Assembly (NCBI RefSeq): GCF_002272895.1
Contig: NZ_MLAQ01000008.1
Span: 30,823-94,822, forward strand
DNA from: Helicobacter sp. 12S02232-10
Lineage (GTDB): Bacteria; Campylobacterota; Campylobacteria; Campylobacterales; Helicobacteraceae
Length of the DNA: 64,000 bases
Direction of reading: 5' to 3'
How positions within the stretch are numbered: position 1 is the stretch's first letter; each line of letters starts with the position of its first letter. The position numbers and the translations under genes are program-made. Below the pieces are notes generated by a model. It did no database searches. It saw nothing but the letters and a program-made list of their open reading frames with translations, and was not told the DNA's origin. Below, piece after piece: positions 40,823 to 50,814 of the stretch.

Positions 40823-42559
40823 ATGACAAAACGAATTGTAGTAGATCCGATCACAAGAATAGAGGGGCATTTAAGGATTGAAGTGATTGTTGATGAAAAT
40901 AATGTGATTCAAGATGCATTTTCTTCTTCCACTCTTTTTAGGGGACTTGAGACAATTATTAAAAATCGTGATCCTAGAGATGCTGGCTTTATTGCCCAGA
41001 GGATTTGCGGGGTTTGTACTTATTCTCACTACAAAGCCGGTATTACAGCTGTTGAAAATGCTTTGGGAATCACACCGCCATTGAATGCACTTCTTGTTAG
41101 AAGTTTGATGAATATTGCTTTATTTTTACACGATCACGTCGTGCATTTTTATACTCTTCACGGACTTGATTGGTGTGATATTACTTCTGCACTTAAAGCA
41201 GATCCAGCAAAAGCTGCTAAAATTGCTTTTAAATATACTGATTATCCATTAGCTGTAGGAGAAGATGAGCTTAAAGCTGTACAAAAAAGAGTGACTGATT
41301 TTGTAAAACAAGGCGCTTTGGGACCTTTTAACAATGGTTATTGGGGGCATAAGACTTATCATTTTTCACCTGAACAAAATTTAATTGTCCTCTCCCATTA
41401 TCTCAAGCTTTTAGAAATTCAAAGAGAAGCAGCAAAAATGACAGCTATTTTTGGAGCTAAACAACCCCATCCACAAAGTTTAACCGTTGGGGGCGTTACT
41501 TCTGTGATGGATATATTAGATCCAAGTCGTTTGGCAGAATGGAAGTTCAAATTTGAAAAAGTCAAAGATTTTGTGGATCGAGCTTATTATCCTGATCTTG
41601 TGATGGCAGGAATCATCTTTAAAGATGAGCAATCTGTAACCAAAGGGTGTGGTCTTAGGAATTTTATTGCTTATGAGGAAATTTTACTTGCTAAGGATAA
41701 GAATCTTTTAAGCACAGGAGTTGTTTTAAATGGTGATCTAAGCAAAGTACATCCGATTGATGAGAATTTAATCAAAGAAGAAGTTACCCATTCGTGGTAT
41801 CAATACGAAAATACCAAAGAGATAGAACTCCAACCTTATGATGGACAAACAAATCCTAAATATACAGGCTTTAAAGAAGGTCAAAGTATCGGTCCTGAAG
41901 GCAAGCCTATCAATACAAAACTGCTTGATTTGAAAGGAAAATATTCTTGGATCAAATCTCCAAGATACAATGGGGTGCCTATGGAGGTTGGACCTTTAGC
42001 TTCAGTCGTGGTTGGTCTTGCATCAAAAAATCCTTATATTACAGAAGTTGCCACAAAGTTCCTAAAAGATACAGGCTTGCCTCTAGAAGCACTTTTTAGC
42101 ACACTTGGAAGAACAGCAGCTAGATGCATTGAAGCCAAAGTGATTGTTGATAATGGATTAAAAACCTTAGATTCTTTGATAGAAAATCTAAAATCTGATA
42201 AACAAACTTGTGCTCCTTATGTTATCGATAAAGATAAGGAATACAAGGGAAGATATATCGGTCAAGTCCCTAGGGGAATGCTTAGCCATTGGGTAAGGAT
42301 AAAAAATGGTGTTGTAGAAAATTATCAGGCCGTAGTTCCTTCAACTTGGAATGCTGGACCAAGAGATGCTAAAGGTCAGAAAGGACCATATGAAATGAGT
42401 CTTATCGGGACAAAAGTTGCAGATATTACCAAACCTTTAGAAATCATCCGAACAATCCACTCTTTCGATCCTTGCATAGCTTGTTCGGTTCATATGATGG
42501 ATGTGAAAGGCAATAAAATCGGCGAATACAAAGTAGATCCTGCATTCGCAAGAATCTAG
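40823..42559 (+). CDS. hydB: [NiFe] uptake hydrogenase large subunit HydB
   Basis: HydB holds the NiFe active site for periplasmic H2 oxidation. The 578-residue precursor has the N-terminal ligand pair in RICGVCTYSH (Cys62, Cys65) and the C-terminal pair in DPCIACSVH (Cys551, Cys554). Maturation should cut after His557, removing 21 residues, once nickel is inserted. HydD encoded downstream is the probable protease. HydA supplies the Tat signal for the dimer. Spacing to hydA is 12 bp with a GGGAG ribosome-binding site. Confidence 0.98.
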   Translation: MTKRIVVDPITRIEGHLRIEVIVDENNVIQDAFSSSTLFRGLETIIKNRDPRDAGFIAQRICGVCTYSHYKAGITAVENALGITPPLNALLVRSLMNIALFLHDHVVHFYTLHGLDWCDITSALKADPAKAAKIAFKYTDYPLAVGEDELKAVQKRVTDFVKQGALGPFNNGYWGHKTYHFSPEQNLIVLSHYLKLLEIQREAAKMTAIFGAKQPHPQSLTVGGVTSVMDILDPSRLAEWKFKFEKVKDFVDRAYYPDLVMAGIIFKDEQSVTKGCGLRNFIAYEEILLAKDKNLLSTGVVLNGDLSKVHPIDENLIKEEVTHSWYQYENTKEIELQPYDGQTNPKYTGFKEGQSIGPEGKPINTKLLDLKGKYSWIKSPRYNGVPMEVGPLASVVVGLASKNPYITEVATKFLKDTGLPLEALFSTLGRTAARCIEAKVIVDNGLKTLDSLIENLKSDKQTCAPYVIDKDKEYKGRYIGQVPRGMLSHWVRIKNGVVENYQAVVPSTWNAGPRDAKGQKGPYEMSLIGTKVADITKPLEIIRTIHSFDPCIACSVHMMDVKGNKIGEYKVDPAFARI

Positions 42560-42568
42560 GAGGAAAAA

Positions 42569-43267
42569 ATGAAAAATTCATCTTGTGAAGACAAAAGAGA
42601 GTTTCAAGCATATAAAGAGTTTTCTGGACTTACTAGGATATTCCATTGGATCAGGGCTTTTTCAATTTTTGGGCTTATTTTTACGGGTTTTTATATCGCA
42701 TTCCCGTTTTTACAGCCCGAACCCAGCCCGCAACCGACAAATTTTTTGCAAGCTTATGTAAGAAGTTGGCATTTATTTTTGGGTTTTGCACTCATTGGGG
42801 TATCTATTTTTAGGGTTTATCTATTTATTTTTGATAAGACCAGCCATCCTGAAAGGATTTCATTTTTACAATGCCTTTCACCTCGTGTTTGGATTGATCA
42901 GATTAAAGCTTATCTTTTGGTAGGAAAACATCCCCATATTGAAGGGGCTTATAATCCTTTGCAATTTGTGACTTATTTTATTTTGGCTGTACTTGTTTTA
43001 ATCATCTCATTAACTGGTGTGGTTTTATACTATAATGTTTATCATAATGGATTGGGTGCTGTTCTTGAAATCTGTTTCAAATGGTTTGAGGTTTTATGCG
43101 GGGGACTTGCAAATATCAGAATGATTCATCATATTGTAACGTGGGCTTTTATCATTTTTATTCCCGTTCATATTTATATGGTTGTTTGGAATTCTTTAAG
43201 ATATCCAAATGGCGGTGCTGATGCAATGATTAGTGGCTTGAGATATAAAAAAGATCTAAAAGTTTAA
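42569..43267 (+). CDS. hydC: Hydrogenase cytochrome b subunit HydC
   Basis: HydC anchors the hydrogenase and passes electrons to menaquinone. The 232-residue protein has four TM segments near residues 30-50, 70-90, 130-155 and 190-212. Candidate heme ligands are His in [17 protein letters not shown], and MIHHIVTW plus PVHIYMVVW, matching the HupC/HyaC family with two b hemes. It follows hydB by 9 bp with an AGGAGG. Confidence 0.95.
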   Translation: MKNSSCEDKREFQAYKEFSGLTRIFHWIRAFSIFGLIFTGFYIAFPFLQPEPSPQPTNFLQAYVRSWHLFLGFALIGVSIFRVYLFIFDKTSHPERISFLQCLSPRVWIDQIKAYLLVGKHPHIEGAYNPLQFVTYFILAVLVLIISLTGVVLYYNVYHNGLGAVLEICFKWFEVLCGGLANIRMIHHIVTWAFIIFIPVHIYMVVWNSLRYPNGGADAMISGLRYKKDLKV

Positions 43268-43270
43268 AAT

Positions 43271-43807
43271 TTGAAAATTTTAGTCTTAGGGATTGGAAAT
43301 ATACTATTTGGTGATGAAGGCATAGGTGTCCATCTTTCCAATCTTTTAAAGCTTAATTATGCTTTTGAAGGGAAACATCAAGTTGAAATAATTGATGGTG
43401 GGACGATGGCACAAGTTCTCATCCCAATCATTACCTCTTATGAGCGTGTTTTAATTCTTGATTGTGTGAGTGTTGCACAAGCGTGCGTAGGCGAAGTATA
43501 TTATTTTGATTTTGATAATGTCCCTGAAATGATCACGTGGGCAGGTAGTGCTCACGAGGTTGAAATGCTCCAGACGCTTAAATTAACCCAGCTTTTAGGG
43601 GATCTCCCACCTGTAAAAATTATCGGTATTGTGCCAGAAGTTATCGGAGAAGAAACGGCTTTTAAACTTTCTTCTGAAGTCAAAAAAGGAGCTGTTTTGG
43701 CCGAAAAATTAGCAATTGAATATTTAACCCAATTGGGTGTAAGTGTCCGTAAAATTGATGATAGAGATTTGCAAGAAATTGCAGATTTTTCTTTTAGGGG
43801 TTATTAA
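43271..43807 (+). CDS. hydD: Hydrogenase maturation protease HydD
   Basis: This 178-residue protein is of the HyaD/HybD endopeptidase family that trims the large-subunit C terminus. It begins KILVLGIGNILFGDEGIGVHL, with the nickel-sensing Glu/Asp. It continues with IIDGGTMAQVLIP and the metal-ligand His in GSAHEVEMLQTL. The start is TTG 43271, 3 bp after hydC, with a poor ribosome-binding site. The stop overlaps hydE as TAATG. Its substrate should be HydB. Confidence 0.94.
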   Translation: MKILVLGIGNILFGDEGIGVHLSNLLKLNYAFEGKHQVEIIDGGTMAQVLIPIITSYERVLILDCVSVAQACVGEVYYFDFDNVPEMITWAGSAHEVEMLQTLKLTQLLGDLPPVKIIGIVPEVIGEETAFKLSSEVKKGAVLAEKLAIEYLTQLGVSVRKIDDRDLQEIADFSFRGY

Positions 43808-45444
43808 TGGTATTTGAGTTTCTTTTCTCTACCTCTAAAACCAAAGCCTCTATCAGCCATTTTATCGATTTTTTAGAATACCACGCTTCAAAAAAAAATC
43901 TAAAATTTGCCCATCGTTTTGATATTTTTACAAATCATAATTCTTACTCATTTTATTTGGAAACACAGCCACAAAAGGCACTTGAATTTGCCGAATATAT
44001 CGGAGCAAGATTGCCAATGTCGCTTTATTTTAATTTTGTTTCACTTCAAACCCCACAAGATATTTCTTTAAAATGGCAAACCAATTCCGAAAAAATTCCC
44101 TCTTTTCCCGATGCTTTTGAAGTGGGGCAGATGTTAAATAAGGATTCTGAAAGTTTTTGTAGTTTGAATGGTTGGGTAAAAAATATTGAGTTTATGGGCG
44201 AAAATATCACTGAAACAAAATCTTTAATTGATATTTTTACCCGATTGGCTTTGCGTCTTAAAAATGGGGAATCTTTAAGAATTAAAACCTCTAGAGGCAC
44301 CAAGCAATTTTCTTTTGTAAAAAAGTCTCAAAATATAATGTTTTGGGATCTTTCAAACATTTTAACCTATACTCGCATAGAAACTTCTCAATCCCATCTT
44401 TTGGCAAGTTATGAAAAACCTCTTACAAAGCTTTGCCCAAAAGAAGTTTTTGCCTCTTTGTTGCTCAAAGATCAAAATCCCTTTGAATTTAACGCCACAC
44501 TTCCATATGATCTTGTTTTATCGCTTTTGGGTTTATTTGCTTTAGAATTGGAAATGGGGTATGTTTTTTTTGAGGATAGCTCTTCAAAATCTTTTGATTT
44601 AAGTTATGACCACTACCACTTGCCAAAGGCTTGTGAGATCACTATTAGCAGAGATGGATTATTGATAGATAGGGGAATCTCCAAGAAATCTAAAAACATT
44701 TTTGATTTGATTTCAAAACATTTCAAAGAAGAGTCTTTAAAGGATGAAAAAATCCATCAAAAAGGCACTCCTATCAAAAATCATCAAAAATTGATTGTAT
44801 TTTTGAGCAAGAAACATCCGACTTGTTTTTGGATTAAAGATGCTGATTCTTATAAAACCGCCTTGCCAATTTGTTTTGAAACTAACCCTAAACTCATTCT
44901 TGAAAAGATACGCAATGATTACAAAGACGGGCAAAAACTTTTAAAAAACTATGAAGAGCATTTTAAAGATATCTTAACCCGTATTTCTTCTTTGTCTCAC
45001 CAATCTTTGGAAAGCTCAAATATGATGGATATATTTTCGAGTGCTTGTTTTGTTTTGGGCTATTGTTCAGATTTTAAGCTCGGGGATGAAAGTATCTTAA
45101 ATAATGCGAAAAAATTTGTTCGCGATAAAGGACCTAGAATTGATTTTAAACTCATTAAAGAAGATGAGATTTTAAAGCTTGATTATCCCAAAGTGATCCG
45201 TTCATCAATGAGTTTCCGAATAGCTGGACTTGATGAAGCTACTTTGAGTTATGGTTTCATTGATTCTATAGCGGAATTTTTAGGAAATTTTGTTCGAGAT
45301 GTGAGCGTGAATTTTAATATAAAAAATGTTTTACTGTGCGGGGATATGCTGGGCGAAAAGATTTTTTTGGATAAAATATTGCATTATCTTCCAAAAAATA
45401 TAGATCTTATCCTTCCAAAAGAGGGCTACATAGACTATAGTTAG
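43807..45444 (+). CDS. hydE: Hydrogenase accessory protein HydE (function unknown)
   Basis: This 545-residue protein occupies the hydE place after hydABCD, as in H. pylori and Wolinella from memory. Most of it shows no motif I can name. The last 90 residues (SSMSFRIAGLDEATLSYGFIDSIAEFLGNF, then NVLLCGDMLGEKIFLDKILHYL) loosely resemble the Kae1/HypF-type ASKHA end (strand, gap, helix, loop). It has no zinc finger or acylphosphatase domain, so it is not HypF itself. A role in active-site maturation is inferred from position only. Confidence 0.75.
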   Translation: MVFEFLFSTSKTKASISHFIDFLEYHASKKNLKFAHRFDIFTNHNSYSFYLETQPQKALEFAEYIGARLPMSLYFNFVSLQTPQDISLKWQTNSEKIPSFPDAFEVGQMLNKDSESFCSLNGWVKNIEFMGENITETKSLIDIFTRLALRLKNGESLRIKTSRGTKQFSFVKKSQNIMFWDLSNILTYTRIETSQSHLLASYEKPLTKLCPKEVFASLLLKDQNPFEFNATLPYDLVLSLLGLFALELEMGYVFFEDSSSKSFDLSYDHYHLPKACEITISRDGLLIDRGISKKSKNIFDLISKHFKEESLKDEKIHQKGTPIKNHQKLIVFLSKKHPTCFWIKDADSYKTALPICFETNPKLILEKIRNDYKDGQKLLKNYEEHFKDILTRISSLSHQSLESSNMMDIFSSACFVLGYCSDFKLGDESILNNAKKFVRDKGPRIDFKLIKEDEILKLDYPKVIRSSMSFRIAGLDEATLSYGFIDSIAEFLGNFVRDVSVNFNIKNVLLCGDMLGEKIFLDKILHYLPKNIDLILPKEGYIDYS

Positions 45445-45451
45445 GGTCATA

Positions 45452-46714
45452 GTGGATGTTAGAAATAATTTAGATTTTGTTCAAAATCAAGAGAACAATA
45501 TCAATATTTTTATTAAAAAAATATATAGTCGAAATGTAGCCAATCTTGCTGTTATTGAGATTGATAATTTCAATGGAATCGGCATTGTTTATGGTATCAA
45601 AGCTATTTCAAAGATGGCAAAAAATTTTTGTCTCAAAGCATTGGATTTTTTCCCCAAAAATTATGAACTTTATACTTTGGGTTTTGGGGTTTTTGCTTTA
45701 GTGACCAATGAAAAAGTATCTTTAAAAACTTTTTTAAAAAACCTTAATGTTTTCAAAAATTTATTTGTAAAACACGAATTCACGATCAATGAAAAAGTTA
45801 AGATCTGCCTTTCACTTTATATTGGCGTTTCTTCTAAATACTCTCCAAGTGGGAATTCTAAGTATCGGTTTGATGTTTTAAGAGAAGCATTTTGCGCACT
45901 TTTGGATACTAAAAATTCCCATAAACATTTGATTGTATTTGATAAAACCCAAACAAGTTTAAAAAATATCCAAGAAAAAATCAAAATCACAAAACTTGTC
46001 TATCAAGCTTTTGTTGATGATGCTTTAATCCCTTATTTTCAACCCATAGTTGATTTGAAAACTGGGGCAATCTTTAAATATGAAGCCCTTGCAAGGATTC
46101 AAACCTCTGATAATAAGCTGATTTATCCTAAGGATTTTTTTAAAGTCCTCAAGCATACTGTTGTGTATGTCCAAGCTGTGAAGCGTTTGATTCAAAAAGC
46201 TTTTAATGTTGTTGTTCAAAAAGGGATTAGTATCTCCATTAATTTAAATGTAGCAGATATTGAAGATCCAGAAATATCTGAATGGTTGCTAGATGAGATA
46301 TCAAAAAGGAATTTGGGCAATTTAGTGACCATTGAAATCACTGAACACGAAAGAATCAAAGATTTTGCCAAGCTATCTAATTTCTTTAAAAAAATCAGAA
46401 AAACAGGTGCTAAAATCGCCATAGATGATTTTGGTTGCGGTTATTCCAATCTTGAAATCGTTATGCATATTCCGATAGATTTTATCAAGATTGATGGCAG
46501 TTTTATCATTGATATTGACCAAGATCCCCATAAAGCTCAAATAGTAGCTGGTATCGTAAATTTTGCAAAAGCTTTGAAAATTGCTACCATAGCTGAATTT
46601 GTAAGCACGAGAGAAATTTATAAAAAAGTCAAATCTTTAGAAGTTGATTATGTTCAAGGTTATTTTACCGGCAAACCGATAAATTTGGAGCAAAATATGT
46701 TAAAATCTCAATAA
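45452..46714 (+). CDS. EAL-domain protein with degenerate GGDEF region
   Basis: This 420-residue protein joins an N-terminal GGDEF-like region (about 25-165) to an EAL domain (about 180-415). The GGDEF site reads GFGVF (77-81), so it should not make c-di-GMP. The EAL domain keeps KYEALAR (Glu211), [25 protein letters not shown] (Asp325, Asp326), IKIDGSF and VQGYFTGKP, so phosphodiesterase activity is plausible. AEFVS replaces the usual AEGVE, losing one acidic residue. The start is GTG 45452, 7 bp after hydE, so it is probably transcribed with the hydrogenase genes. There are no TM segments. Confidence 0.85.
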   Translation: MDVRNNLDFVQNQENNINIFIKKIYSRNVANLAVIEIDNFNGIGIVYGIKAISKMAKNFCLKALDFFPKNYELYTLGFGVFALVTNEKVSLKTFLKNLNVFKNLFVKHEFTINEKVKICLSLYIGVSSKYSPSGNSKYRFDVLREAFCALLDTKNSHKHLIVFDKTQTSLKNIQEKIKITKLVYQAFVDDALIPYFQPIVDLKTGAIFKYEALARIQTSDNKLIYPKDFFKVLKHTVVYVQAVKRLIQKAFNVVVQKGISISINLNVADIEDPEISEWLLDEISKRNLGNLVTIEITEHERIKDFAKLSNFFKKIRKTGAKIAIDDFGCGYSNLEIVMHIPIDFIKIDGSFIIDIDQDPHKAQIVAGIVNFAKALKIATIAEFVSTREIYKKVKSLEVDYVQGYFTGKPINLEQNMLKSQ

Positions 46715-46731
46715 AATACGGGAACGATTTG

Positions 46732-47097
46732 ATGAGATTTGAAATGCTTTATAGCAAGATACATCGCGCTAAAGTAACAGATGCCAATTTAAATTACGTA
46801 GGCTCAATTACCATTGATTCTGAACTTGCCAAGAGTGCAGGGCTGATTGAGGGTATGAAAGTTGAAGTGCTTAATATTAATAATGGCGAACGTTTTAGCA
46901 CTTATGTTATTTTGGGTCTTCCAAATTCAGGTGAAATTTGTTTGAATGGAGCAGCAGCCCGAAAGGCTCAAATAGGTGATATTGTCATCATTGTTGCGTA
47001 TGCTGGGTATGAAAAATCCGAACTGCAAGACTATGCTCCTACTATTGTGATGGTAGATGGAAGCAATAAGATATTATCGATAAAAAAAGAGGTGTGA
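46732..47097 (+). CDS. panD: Aspartate 1-decarboxylase PanD
   Basis: PanD makes beta-alanine for pantothenate and CoA. The 121-residue pro-protein has the self-cleavage site Gly-Ser in [10 protein letters not shown], where Ser becomes the pyruvoyl group. It also has [10 protein letters not shown] at the start and [19 protein letters not shown], typical of PanD. I chose ATG 46732 behind GGGAA instead of the TTG directly before it. ybaB follows with 1 bp between. Confidence 0.96.
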   Translation: MRFEMLYSKIHRAKVTDANLNYVGSITIDSELAKSAGLIEGMKVEVLNINNGERFSTYVILGLPNSGEICLNGAAARKAQIGDIVIIVAYAGYEKSELQDYAPTIVMVDGSNKILSIKKEV

Positions 47098-47098
47098 A

Positions 47099-47401
47099 AT
47101 GTTTGATCCTGAACAGTTTGGGAATCTTTTTGGAAATATGCAAAAAGAATTTTCTAATCTGGAAGAAAAGGCAAAAGAAACGATTATCACTGCTAAAAGC
47201 GGGGGTGGGCTTGTAAGTGTGAGTATCAATGGTGCAGGCGAACTTGTCGATATTGTTATTGATGATGGTTTGCTTCAAGATAAGGAGTCTTTGCAAATCC
47301 TTTTAATCAGTGCGATCAATGATGCTTATAAAAGCGTCGAAGAAAATAAAAAGTCTATGGCGTTTCAAATGCTTGGCGGGCTTCCGTTTGGAACGAAATA
47401 A
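47099..47401 (+). CDS. YbaB/EbfC-family nucleoid-associated protein
   Basis: This 100-residue DNA-binding dimer family member has the typical helix (NLFGNMQKEFSNLEEKAKE), the strand block GGGLVSVSINGAGELVDIVID, and the C-terminal helix ISAINDAYKSVEE. EbfC-type proteins bind DNA without strong sequence preference. It follows panD by 1 bp and overlaps the PDZ gene as TAATG. Confidence 0.93.
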   Translation: MFDPEQFGNLFGNMQKEFSNLEEKAKETIITAKSGGGLVSVSINGAGELVDIVIDDGLLQDKESLQILLISAINDAYKSVEENKKSMAFQMLGGLPFGTK

Positions 47402-48447
47402 TGCCCAACCCTCCTATCCTAAAGAGTTTATTAATTTTTTGGATTGTATCAGGAGTTTTTGGTTATGACTTTTCTTATTGTGTCAAATATTATGATGAGG
47501 CCACGATTTCTCAAGGAGGACAGCACGCAGTTTCTATCAAGACTTCCAAAGGAAATGTGTCCTTGCTTTTTTCTCCAAGCCCTCCAATAGGGGTTAAGAT
47601 TTTAAAAGCCGATCCTTTTGTGGGATTGTATCTGATTGAGACTCGTCCTCCAAAATATGCTTACCATATTTCAAAAATTGATGATTATGCCAAGAAAAAA
47701 GAGCTTTCAAGCATTGCTTCTAAGGTTTCTTCTAAGGGCAGGATCATAAAAGCCCAAAGTGGCTTTACCCATTACGCCCAATTTTCTGTTCCTGTTCTTA
47801 GAAATGGAGTTGTAGGGAATATTTGTTATCAGATTTATGGGATTGGAGTAGGGGGAAAATATTTTATTGATAAAACCTATTTAGATAGATTTTTAAACCA
47901 AAAATCGCCTTATTATGGGGATATAGGCGTCAGAGTTGTACAAAGAGACAAATATGTTATCGTACGCCAAGTCGATCCTTTTTTTGAACACAATCCTTTT
48001 TTGCCTGGAGATGTAATTTTATCTGTTAATGGCAAAGCTTTAAATTCTTATGCAGACTTTGAATGGGTTGTAAGCAATCTGCCCTACAAAAAACCTGCCG
48101 AAATCCTTTTAATCAGAAACAATCAAAAAAAGAAAATAAAAGTTTTGACAGATAAGCGTTACGGAGGATTTTTACTTTCGGATACTTTTTTGGAAAGATT
48201 TGGAATTTGGCTTGATCAAAATCTTACGATCACACGCATTGATGAAAATCCTTCAAAAAAACTTGATTCTTTTAGGGTCGGTGACAAAATTATTTGGATC
48301 GATAAAAAACCCGTATTAAAAGAAAGCGATGATTCTTTTGCAAAAGCAGATGACTCTTTAAGGAGTGCTTTAAGCAAGGCAGGCTTGAAAAAAAATATAG
48401 AAGTCTTGATTATGCGCAACGGATTAGAATTTTATTTAAAATTGTGA
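47401..48447 (+). CDS. Exported PDZ-domain protein
   Basis: This 348-residue protein starts with a probable signal sequence (LKSLLIFWIVSGVFG). A domain of unknown fold follows, then at least one PDZ domain (about residues 175-245; NPFLPGDVILSVNGKALNSYADF). A second PDZ-like unit lies near 265-345 (SFRVGDKIIWIDKKPVL). No protease site is seen, so it may be a periplasmic binding or scaffold protein. It sits between ybaB and ispA. Confidence 0.78.
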   Translation: MPNPPILKSLLIFWIVSGVFGYDFSYCVKYYDEATISQGGQHAVSIKTSKGNVSLLFSPSPPIGVKILKADPFVGLYLIETRPPKYAYHISKIDDYAKKKELSSIASKVSSKGRIIKAQSGFTHYAQFSVPVLRNGVVGNICYQIYGIGVGGKYFIDKTYLDRFLNQKSPYYGDIGVRVVQRDKYVIVRQVDPFFEHNPFLPGDVILSVNGKALNSYADFEWVVSNLPYKKPAEILLIRNNQKKKIKVLTDKRYGGFLLSDTFLERFGIWLDQNLTITRIDENPSKKLDSFRVGDKIIWIDKKPVLKESDDSFAKADDSLRSALSKAGLKKNIEVLIMRNGLEFYLKL

Positions 48448-48454
48448 GGAAAAT

Positions 48455-49318
48455 ATGGATGTGAATTTTTATCGGGAAACTTGCACTGCATTTGATAAAT
48501 TTCTTATTGCTTTTAAGCCTGAAATAAAAGGTTTTCATCCTTATTTTGAGCATTCATTTTGGGAAATGATAGAAAATGGGGGTAAAAGATTTCGCCCCAA
48601 GCTTTTGCTTTCAGTTGTCTGTGCGCTCAATCCAGCTTTGAGTAAAAATGCTTTTTTGCCCGCTTTGGCTTTAGAGTGCTTGCATACTTATTCTTTGATC
48701 CACGATGACTTGCCTGCTATGGATAATGCTTCTTTGCGAAGAGGGCATCCTACATTACATCAGAGCTATGATGAAGTGACGGCTATATTGGTTGGAGATG
48801 CTTTAAATACTTATTCTTTTTATCTTTTGAGCCAAGCACGTCTTGATGATGGAGTAAAAATCAGACTCATTAGAGAACTTTCTGATAAGGGTGGGATTGG
48901 AGGTATGGTAATAGGGCAGGCAATGGATTGTTTTTTTGAGAACCAAACCCTTGAAATTCAAAAGCTTCAAGAAATTCATTTAAACAAAACTGCTAAAGTG
49001 ATCGCATCGAGCTTAAAAATGGGCGCTATGATTTCTAATGTTTCTAAAGATTTGGAAGACATTTTGAGTGATTTCGGGCTGAAATTAGGGCTTTATTTTC
49101 AAATACGCGATGATATTATCGATGTAACCCAATCTGAAGTGCAAGCAGGGAAGACAACCCAGCACGATAAGGGTAAAAACAGCTATGTGAATTTATTGGG
49201 ACTTGAGGGTGCAAATGGAAGCATCAAAGACCTTCAAAATGAGATTTTAGAGAATTTAAACGGATTTGATAAGCGTTTAAAAGAAAATCTTAACGATTTA
49301 CTGAAGGATTATCTATGA
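48455..49318 (+). CDS. ispA: Polyprenyl (farnesyl) diphosphate synthase IspA
   Basis: IspA joins isopentenyl diphosphate units to make farnesyl or geranyl diphosphate for quinones and undecaprenyl carrier. The 287-residue protein has GGKRFRPKLL, the first aspartate-rich motif LIHDDLPAMDN and the second IRDDIIDVTQ. Four residues between the first Asp pair and the next Asp fit short-chain type II synthases. It overlaps surE by 4 bp. Confidence 0.94.
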   Translation: MDVNFYRETCTAFDKFLIAFKPEIKGFHPYFEHSFWEMIENGGKRFRPKLLLSVVCALNPALSKNAFLPALALECLHTYSLIHDDLPAMDNASLRRGHPTLHQSYDEVTAILVGDALNTYSFYLLSQARLDDGVKIRLIRELSDKGGIGGMVIGQAMDCFFENQTLEIQKLQEIHLNKTAKVIASSLKMGAMISNVSKDLEDILSDFGLKLGLYFQIRDDIIDVTQSEVQAGKTTQHDKGKNSYVNLLGLEGANGSIKDLQNEILENLNGFDKRLKENLNDLLKDYL

Positions 49319-50106
49319 AAAGAAAAATACTTCTGACCAATGATGATGGTTATGACTCCAAAGGTCTTTTGGCGTTAAGGGACGCTTTGAGTGAGATAGC
49401 CCAAGTCTTTATTGTGGCTCCTTCAAGTGAAAAATCTGCTTGCGGGCACGGGCTTACACTGACAAAACCTTTGAGATTTGTCAAGATTGATGATAATTTT
49501 TTCAAGCTTGATGATGGAACGCCTGCTGATTGTATTTATCTTGCACTCAACACGATCTATAAAGAAGCACTTCGCCCTGATTTAGTGATTTCAGGGATTA
49601 ATTTGGGTTCAAATATGGGAGAAGATATCACGTATTCAGGAACTGCTGCAGGAGCGATGGAGGGAGTGATTCAAGATATCCCATCGATAGCAATTTCACA
49701 GGTGATGAGAGATAAAAATTTGGTTGATACATTTGATTTTGCTTTGGCTAAAAAAGTGATTTATGAAATTGTCAAAAAGATTTTTGATGCTAGTTTTCCC
49801 TTAGGAAAGAGAAAATTTTTAAACATCAATGTTCCTCAAATCAATGTCTCTGAGTTTAAGGGCTATAAGATTGCCCAAAAAGGTTATAGGCTTTATGGAA
49901 ATGAAGCCCATCTCAATCGTAACCCTAGAGGGCAGGAGTATTATTGGTTGGGCTTGCACCCGCTTGCGTGGGATGAAAGAAAAACTCCCGAAAACAGAAT
50001 TTCAGACTTTAGTGCCGTGCATCAAGGGTATGTTTCGATTACCCCAATTACTTTAGATATGACGAGCTATGAAGATATGGATTCTTTGGAAATATGGTTA
50101 AAATGA
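49315..50106 (+). CDS. surE: 5'-nucleotidase SurE
   Basis: SurE is a metal-dependent phosphatase for nucleoside 5'- and 3'-monophosphates and short polyphosphates. The 263-residue protein opens with ILLTNDDGYDSKGLLALR, whose Asp pair binds metal. It continues with VVAPSSEKSACGH-like and SGINLGSNMGEDITYSGTAAGAMEG, both SurE signatures. It is coupled to ispA (ATGA overlap), the same pairing as I recall in H. pylori. Confidence 0.96.
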   Translation: MKRKILLTNDDGYDSKGLLALRDALSEIAQVFIVAPSSEKSACGHGLTLTKPLRFVKIDDNFFKLDDGTPADCIYLALNTIYKEALRPDLVISGINLGSNMGEDITYSGTAAGAMEGVIQDIPSIAISQVMRDKNLVDTFDFALAKKVIYEIVKKIFDASFPLGKRKFLNINVPQINVSEFKGYKIAQKGYRLYGNEAHLNRNPRGQEYYWLGLHPLAWDERKTPENRISDFSAVHQGYVSITPITLDMTSYEDMDSLEIWLK

Positions 50107-50152
50107 TTATTCTGCCGATATTCTTTTATAGATTATATTTTGGAGAATCTTG

Positions 50153-50794
50153 ATGAAATTGAAGATATTGGTTTTTATTTCGTTGATCGGGCTATTTTTT
50201 GGCTGTACCAACAAGCTAAATATGGGGTATTATTCAGTAATTGAAAAAAATTATATTTTTAATGCTAATGCCCCGATTGCTGTTGTTTATGATAAAAATG
50301 ATCTTCTTTCTGCCTATTATGTTGATTTGATTGTCTATGAGCTACAAAGACAAGGTTTTGTCGGTGTTTATAAGCAGTCAGATTTGCCATTAAAGGATGC
50401 TAAAAACGCTATTTTTATAAAGTTATTTCGAAGCATTCGGTCTTATCCGAATATAAATTATAGCTATTCTATGATTGATGATGGCGTATCGCAAGCTTGT
50501 TATTGGTATGGAGATCAGTTTTATTGTGGTGCGAAGACAAATAAAACGTTTGCTTTGAGTGGCTATTCAGAAAGCTTTAATTATCTCTCAAGCTATCATT
50601 TTGTTTTGGATTGGTATGATTTGAATTTAAAAAAGCGTGTCTTATATATTGATGGGAGCGTCAATGGAAAAACGTGCGGCTATAATCTTTTATTCAGAGA
50701 TTTAATCAGCCACACGATTACAAGGATTGATTTTTCTCGTCCTGAACGCTATCAATATTATTCTGACCTTCCTTATTATTGGCCTTGCCGTTAA
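50153..50794 (+). CDS. Probable lipoprotein of unknown function
   Basis: This 213-residue exported protein has an N-terminal hydrophobic stretch ending LFFGCTNK, a weak lipobox with Cys after Gly. The mature part has no recognised domain. It is rich in Tyr and Ser and has several Cys (QACYWYGDQFYCG and GKTCGY). DLIVYELQRQGF and a late HTITRIDFSRPERYQ may mark a small alpha-beta fold. ATG 50153 follows GGAG by 7 bp. It lies 46 bp after surE and its 3' end precedes queD. Confidence 0.7.
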   Translation: MKLKILVFISLIGLFFGCTNKLNMGYYSVIEKNYIFNANAPIAVVYDKNDLLSAYYVDLIVYELQRQGFVGVYKQSDLPLKDAKNAIFIKLFRSIRSYPNINYSYSMIDDGVSQACYWYGDQFYCGAKTNKTFALSGYSESFNYLSSYHFVLDWYDLNLKKRVLYIDGSVNGKTCGYNLLFRDLISHTITRIDFSRPERYQYYSDLPYYWPCR

Positions 50795-50814
50795 GTGATG
50801 ACAGAGGAGTCTGT

